Notes under the pieces: generated by a model
Seen by the model: the letters and a program-made list of their open reading frames with translations, nothing else
Database searches by the model: none
What the model was told of the DNA's origin: nothing
Assembly: GCF_021117275.1 (NCBI RefSeq)
Contig: NZ_CP088245.1
Span: forward strand, 3,385,501-3,449,500
Direction: 5' to 3'
DNA length: 64,000 nucleotides
Source: Metabacillus sp. B2-18
GTDB lineage: Bacteria; Bacillota; Bacilli; Bacillales; Bacillaceae
In this document: piece by piece, positions 61,956-64,000 of the stretch
Layout: every line of letters begins with the position of its first letter
How positions within the stretch are numbered: the stretch's first letter is position 1
Made by a program: the position numbers and the translations under genes

Positions 61956-62531
61956 ATGATGTTACGACTAGGAATTGACATTGATGGAACCGTTACAGAT
62001 CCAAGAACATTTGTCCCGTATTTAAATAAATCATTTAATAATTCTTTAACGTACGAAGATTTAAATCAATATGACTTAACAAAAGTCCTCAATATTACGG
62101 AAGAAGAATTTTGGGTTTGGATGGATAAATTTGAACCCATCATTTACAAAGAAGCTCCGCTTGCCCTTCATGCCAAAAACGTCTTAAATGAATGGAAGCA
62201 TCAGCACGAATTATTATTTATCAGTGCAAGGAGAAAACATTTGTTGGATATCACGCACAACTGGTTTAATGATCAGGACATTTCTTACCACCATATTGAA
62301 CTGGTAGGAAGTCATGATAAGCTTGAAGCCGTAAAGAATAATAAGATCTCCATCTTTTTTGAGGACAAGCATGATAATGCCTGTATGATAAGTGAAGAAC
62401 ATCAAATTCCCGTTATTTTGTTTAATACACCTTACAATCAAGATCCGATTCCCAAAGGAGTCATTCGGGTAAATGACTGGCTTGAAGCAAAGAATTGGGT
62501 AAATCAATGGTATAATGTGAAAGTTTTATAA
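61956..62531 (+). CDS. yqfW: HAD-superfamily nucleotidase-like protein, YqfW
   Basis: A 191-residue HAD hydrolase of the 5'(3')-deoxyribonucleotidase-like YqfW family. Motif I is 'LGIDIDGTVTD' (nucleophile Asp), motif II is in 'LLFISARRKHLLD', and motif III/IV is 'ISIFFEDKHDNA'. It probably dephosphorylates a nucleotide or phosphorylated metabolite. ATG 61956 follows GAAGGAG; the adjacent ATG 61959 is equally possible. An upstream in-frame ATG at 61857 has no family support. Confidence 0.85.
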   Translation: MMLRLGIDIDGTVTDPRTFVPYLNKSFNNSLTYEDLNQYDLTKVLNITEEEFWVWMDKFEPIIYKEAPLALHAKNVLNEWKHQHELLFISARRKHLLDITHNWFNDQDISYHHIELVGSHDKLEAVKNNKISIFFEDKHDNACMISEEHQIPVILFNTPYNQDPIPKGVIRVNDWLEAKNWVNQWYNVKVL

Positions 62532-62536
62532 AGCCA

Positions 62537-62567
62537 AAAGCTCTGACACATCGTCAGAGCTTTTTTA
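62537..62567. terminator. Bidirectional terminator between yqfW and zur
   Basis: AAAAGCTCTGAC and GTCAGAGCTTTT pair perfectly with a short loop and T runs on both sides. Confidence 0.9.
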
Positions 62568-62972
62568 ATGACATTGCGGACATTTACCATATACTTCAAA
62601 TTTATGTCCACTTATCTCATAATCATTTAAATTCTCCAAATTACCCATTGGACAACCTGGTAATTCCTTCGTTTTTCCACACTTCAAGCAAATAAAATGA
62701 TGGTGATGATGTTTACTATCACATGTAAAACGGAAATGTTTTTCCCCAGACAATTCAGTCATTTCAAAAATTCCAAGTTCAGCAAATAAAGATAAATTTC
62801 TATAGATTGTATCGAAGCTTAATCCAGGATAATTGTCTTTCAAAGATTCCAAAACATCTTTTGCCGTTAAATACTTATCATAATCTGCAAAAAGTTGAAG
62901 CATTTCCTCACGCTTACTTGTATATTTGTATCCTTTGTCTTTCAATAAGTCGAGAGCTTCTTGAACGTTCAT
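62565..62972 (-). CDS. zur: Zinc uptake regulator Zur (Fur family)
   Basis: A 135-residue Fur-family repressor. The winged-helix N-terminus has '[16 protein letters not shown]' and '[17 protein letters not shown]' (recognition helix). The metal part has the Zur-like histidine run '[22 protein letters not shown]' and a C-terminal 'YGKCPQCH', giving the structural CxxC zinc site. It represses zinc uptake genes in zinc-replete cells. Its start overlaps the znuB stop by 4 bp, so it is part of the zinc transporter operon and likely autoregulates. Confidence 0.94.
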   Translation of the reverse strand: MNVQEALDLLKDKGYKYTSKREEMLQLFADYDKYLTAKDVLESLKDNYPGLSFDTIYRNLSLFAELGIFEMTELSGEKHFRFTCDSKHHHHHFICLKCGKTKELPGCPMGNLENLNDYEISGHKFEVYGKCPQCH

Positions 62973-63814
62973 GAAACTACTTTCCCCTTTGTCAATTTAG
63001 TCCATAAAATTGTCAATATTAAAATAAGCACTGACAAAATAACAATAGTCCCACCTGGTGCTAAGTCTAAATAATAGGCTAGGAATAATCCAATAATAAC
63101 AGATAATTCGCCAAATAGTACAGAAAAGAAGATTGTTTGCTTAAATCCTTTTGCAATTCGAATGCTCGCTGCAACCGGAAGGGTCATAAGTGAAGATACT
63201 AATAAGATCCCTACAATCCTCATAGACCCACCGATTACAAGGGCAAGCATGAATATAAAAATAAAATGAATGGATTTCGCTTGAATACCAGATGCATTTG
63301 CATGCTCCTCGTCAAACGATAGTAAAAAAAGCTCTTTATAAAGAATAAAAACGATACTAATGACCAAAATAGTAATTCCTAGAATAACAAGCATATCTGT
63401 TCTACTAACAGCACTTATACTTCCAAATAAATAACTAAATAAATCGGTATTAAAGCCATCTGCTAAAGAAATAAAGATAACACTGATTCCAACACCTGCT
63501 GATAATATAATTGGAATGGCTAACTCTTGATAATGTTTATAGACTGTTCTTAGCTTCTCAATAAAAAGTGAGCCTATAACAGAGAAACTCATCCCAAGAT
63601 AAATAGGATTAAGACCAGCAAAAGTTGAAATTTTCTTTTCAAGCAATAAACTCGCAGCAATTCCTGCCAAAGTAACATGACTTAGTGCATCAGCAATAAG
63701 TGACATTCTTCTGACAACTACAAAAACACCTAATAAAGGCGCAATTAAGCCTATGAGCATACCTGATATAAATGCATTTTGTAAAAATTCATATTCAAAA
63801 AGACTACTTAACAT
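62969..63814 (-). CDS. znuB: Zinc ABC transporter permease (ZnuB/AdcB)
   Basis: A 281-residue ABC-3 family permease with about eight helices: '[37 protein letters not shown]' carries the family hallmark, including His in 'ALSHVTLAG', and '[10 protein letters not shown]' and '[10 protein letters not shown]' are conserved. It forms the zinc channel with ZnuC. ATG 63814 is preceded by GGAGGAT, 15 nt after the znuC stop. Confidence 0.93.
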   Translation of the reverse strand: MLSSLFEYEFLQNAFISGMLIGLIAPLLGVFVVVRRMSLIADALSHVTLAGIAASLLLEKKISTFAGLNPIYLGMSFSVIGSLFIEKLRTVYKHYQELAIPIILSAGVGISVIFISLADGFNTDLFSYLFGSISAVSRTDMLVILGITILVISIVFILYKELFLLSFDEEHANASGIQAKSIHFIFIFMLALVIGGSMRIVGILLVSSLMTLPVAASIRIAKGFKQTIFFSVLFGELSVIIGLFLAYYLDLAPGGTIVILSVLILILTILWTKLTKGKVVS

Positions 63815-63829
63815 CTTGTATATCCTCCA

Positions 63830-64000
63830 TTAATGGGAGTGATCATGTGACAACACATGTAGAGAGTGCCCATAAAAGTCAGACATCTCATCGTCCTTTA
63901 ATAATTCAAATTCCTTTGAGTTTCCATGGAAGTGCAGGTGCTTATTAATACATGCAACATGGGAAACTTTATCTGATATTGTTCCAATATCATGGGTAAC
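63830..64000 (-). CDS. znuC: Zinc ABC transporter ATP-binding protein, C-terminal fragment
   Basis: The frame enters from the right window edge and ends with TAA at 63830-63832. Visible residues 'VTHDIGTISDKVSHVACIN' contain the H-loop (THD) of an ABC ATPase, followed by 'KHLHFHGNSKEFEL' and a His-rich end ('HSLHVLSHDHSH') typical of zinc or manganese transport ATPases. It lies 15 nt upstream of znuB in the same operon. Only the last 56 residues are inside the window. Confidence 0.9.
   Translation of the reverse strand, partial: VTHDIGTISDKVSHVACINKHLHFHGNSKEFELLKDDEMSDFYGHSLHVLSHDHSH

Overview
The window is a low-GC Gram-positive chromosome segment, almost certainly from a spore-forming member of the Bacillaceae. 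Gene order from about 20.9 kb to the right edge follows the Bacillus subtilis yqf-yqg-comG region: yqzG, aroK, yqzE, comGG to comGA, mgsR (yqgZ), yqgY, yqgX, yqgW, yqgV, yqgU, yqgT, yqgS, glcK, yqgQ, gluP (yqgP), yqgO, yqgN, rpmG, yqgM, phoU, the pst operon, yqgE, sodA, yqgC, yqgB, ispG, yqfX, yqfW and zur. Purine-rich Shine-Dalgarno sequences and many TTG or GTG starts fit a Bacillus-type host. This identification rests on recognised protein families and recalled synteny, not on a database search.

Region 1 (1-19.9 kb, nearly all on the minus strand) is a capsule or exopolysaccharide locus transcribed from right to left. It starts with a probable promoter and a roughly 260-nt leader, followed by a Wzz-type chain-length protein, a BY-kinase and a NeuD-type acyltransferase. 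Next come dTDP-sugar genes (RmlA, RmlB, an FdtA/QdtA-type ketoisomerase, a DegT aminotransferase and an unusual FemAB/GNAT-like acyltransferase), an ATP-grasp ligase paired with a PLP decarboxylase, a Wzx flippase and a glycosyltransferase. After a terminator and an insertion sequence the locus continues with GalU, an initiating sugar transferase, a membrane-anchored GH10 glycosidase, a PssD/PssE (Alg14/Alg13-like) pair and a truncated glycosyltransferase at the edge. Two insertion sequences interrupt it. One is a DDE element of about 1.84 kb with related inverted ends and an 8-bp target duplication just upstream of galU. The other is an IS110-family element whose upstream non-coding stretch has the fold expected of a bridge RNA.

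Region 2 (20-27 kb) holds a decayed gene, small Bacillus proteins, aroK, yqzE, the complete comG operon for the competence pseudopilus with a possible ComK box, a 145-bp tandem repeat carrying large palindromes, and tRNA-Gln.

Region 3 (27-47 kb) is mostly conserved single-gene functions: the stress regulator MgsR, cell-envelope enzymes (YqgT peptidase, LTA-synthase-type YqgS), sugar metabolism (glucokinase, CstA-type transporter, lactate dehydrogenase, with sequences matching the CcpA cre consensus), a SpoVAF-type spore protein, the rhomboid protease GluP, ribosomal protein L33 and a glycosyltransferase.

Region 4 (47-64 kb) is rich in phosphate functions: PhoU, PstBACS with PhoP-box-like repeats and a hairpin between pstS and pstC, and a second Na/phosphate transporter with its own PhoP-box-like repeats. 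It also holds Mn/Fe superoxide dismutase, a chemoreceptor, IspG, and the zinc module Zur-ZnuB-ZnuC, with znuC cut by the window edge.

My candidates for something new are the acyltransferase, ATP-grasp and decarboxylase sugar-modification cassette, the bridge-RNA-like region of the IS110 element, a conserved-motif deletion in the initiating sugar transferase, and the palindromic 145-bp repeats.
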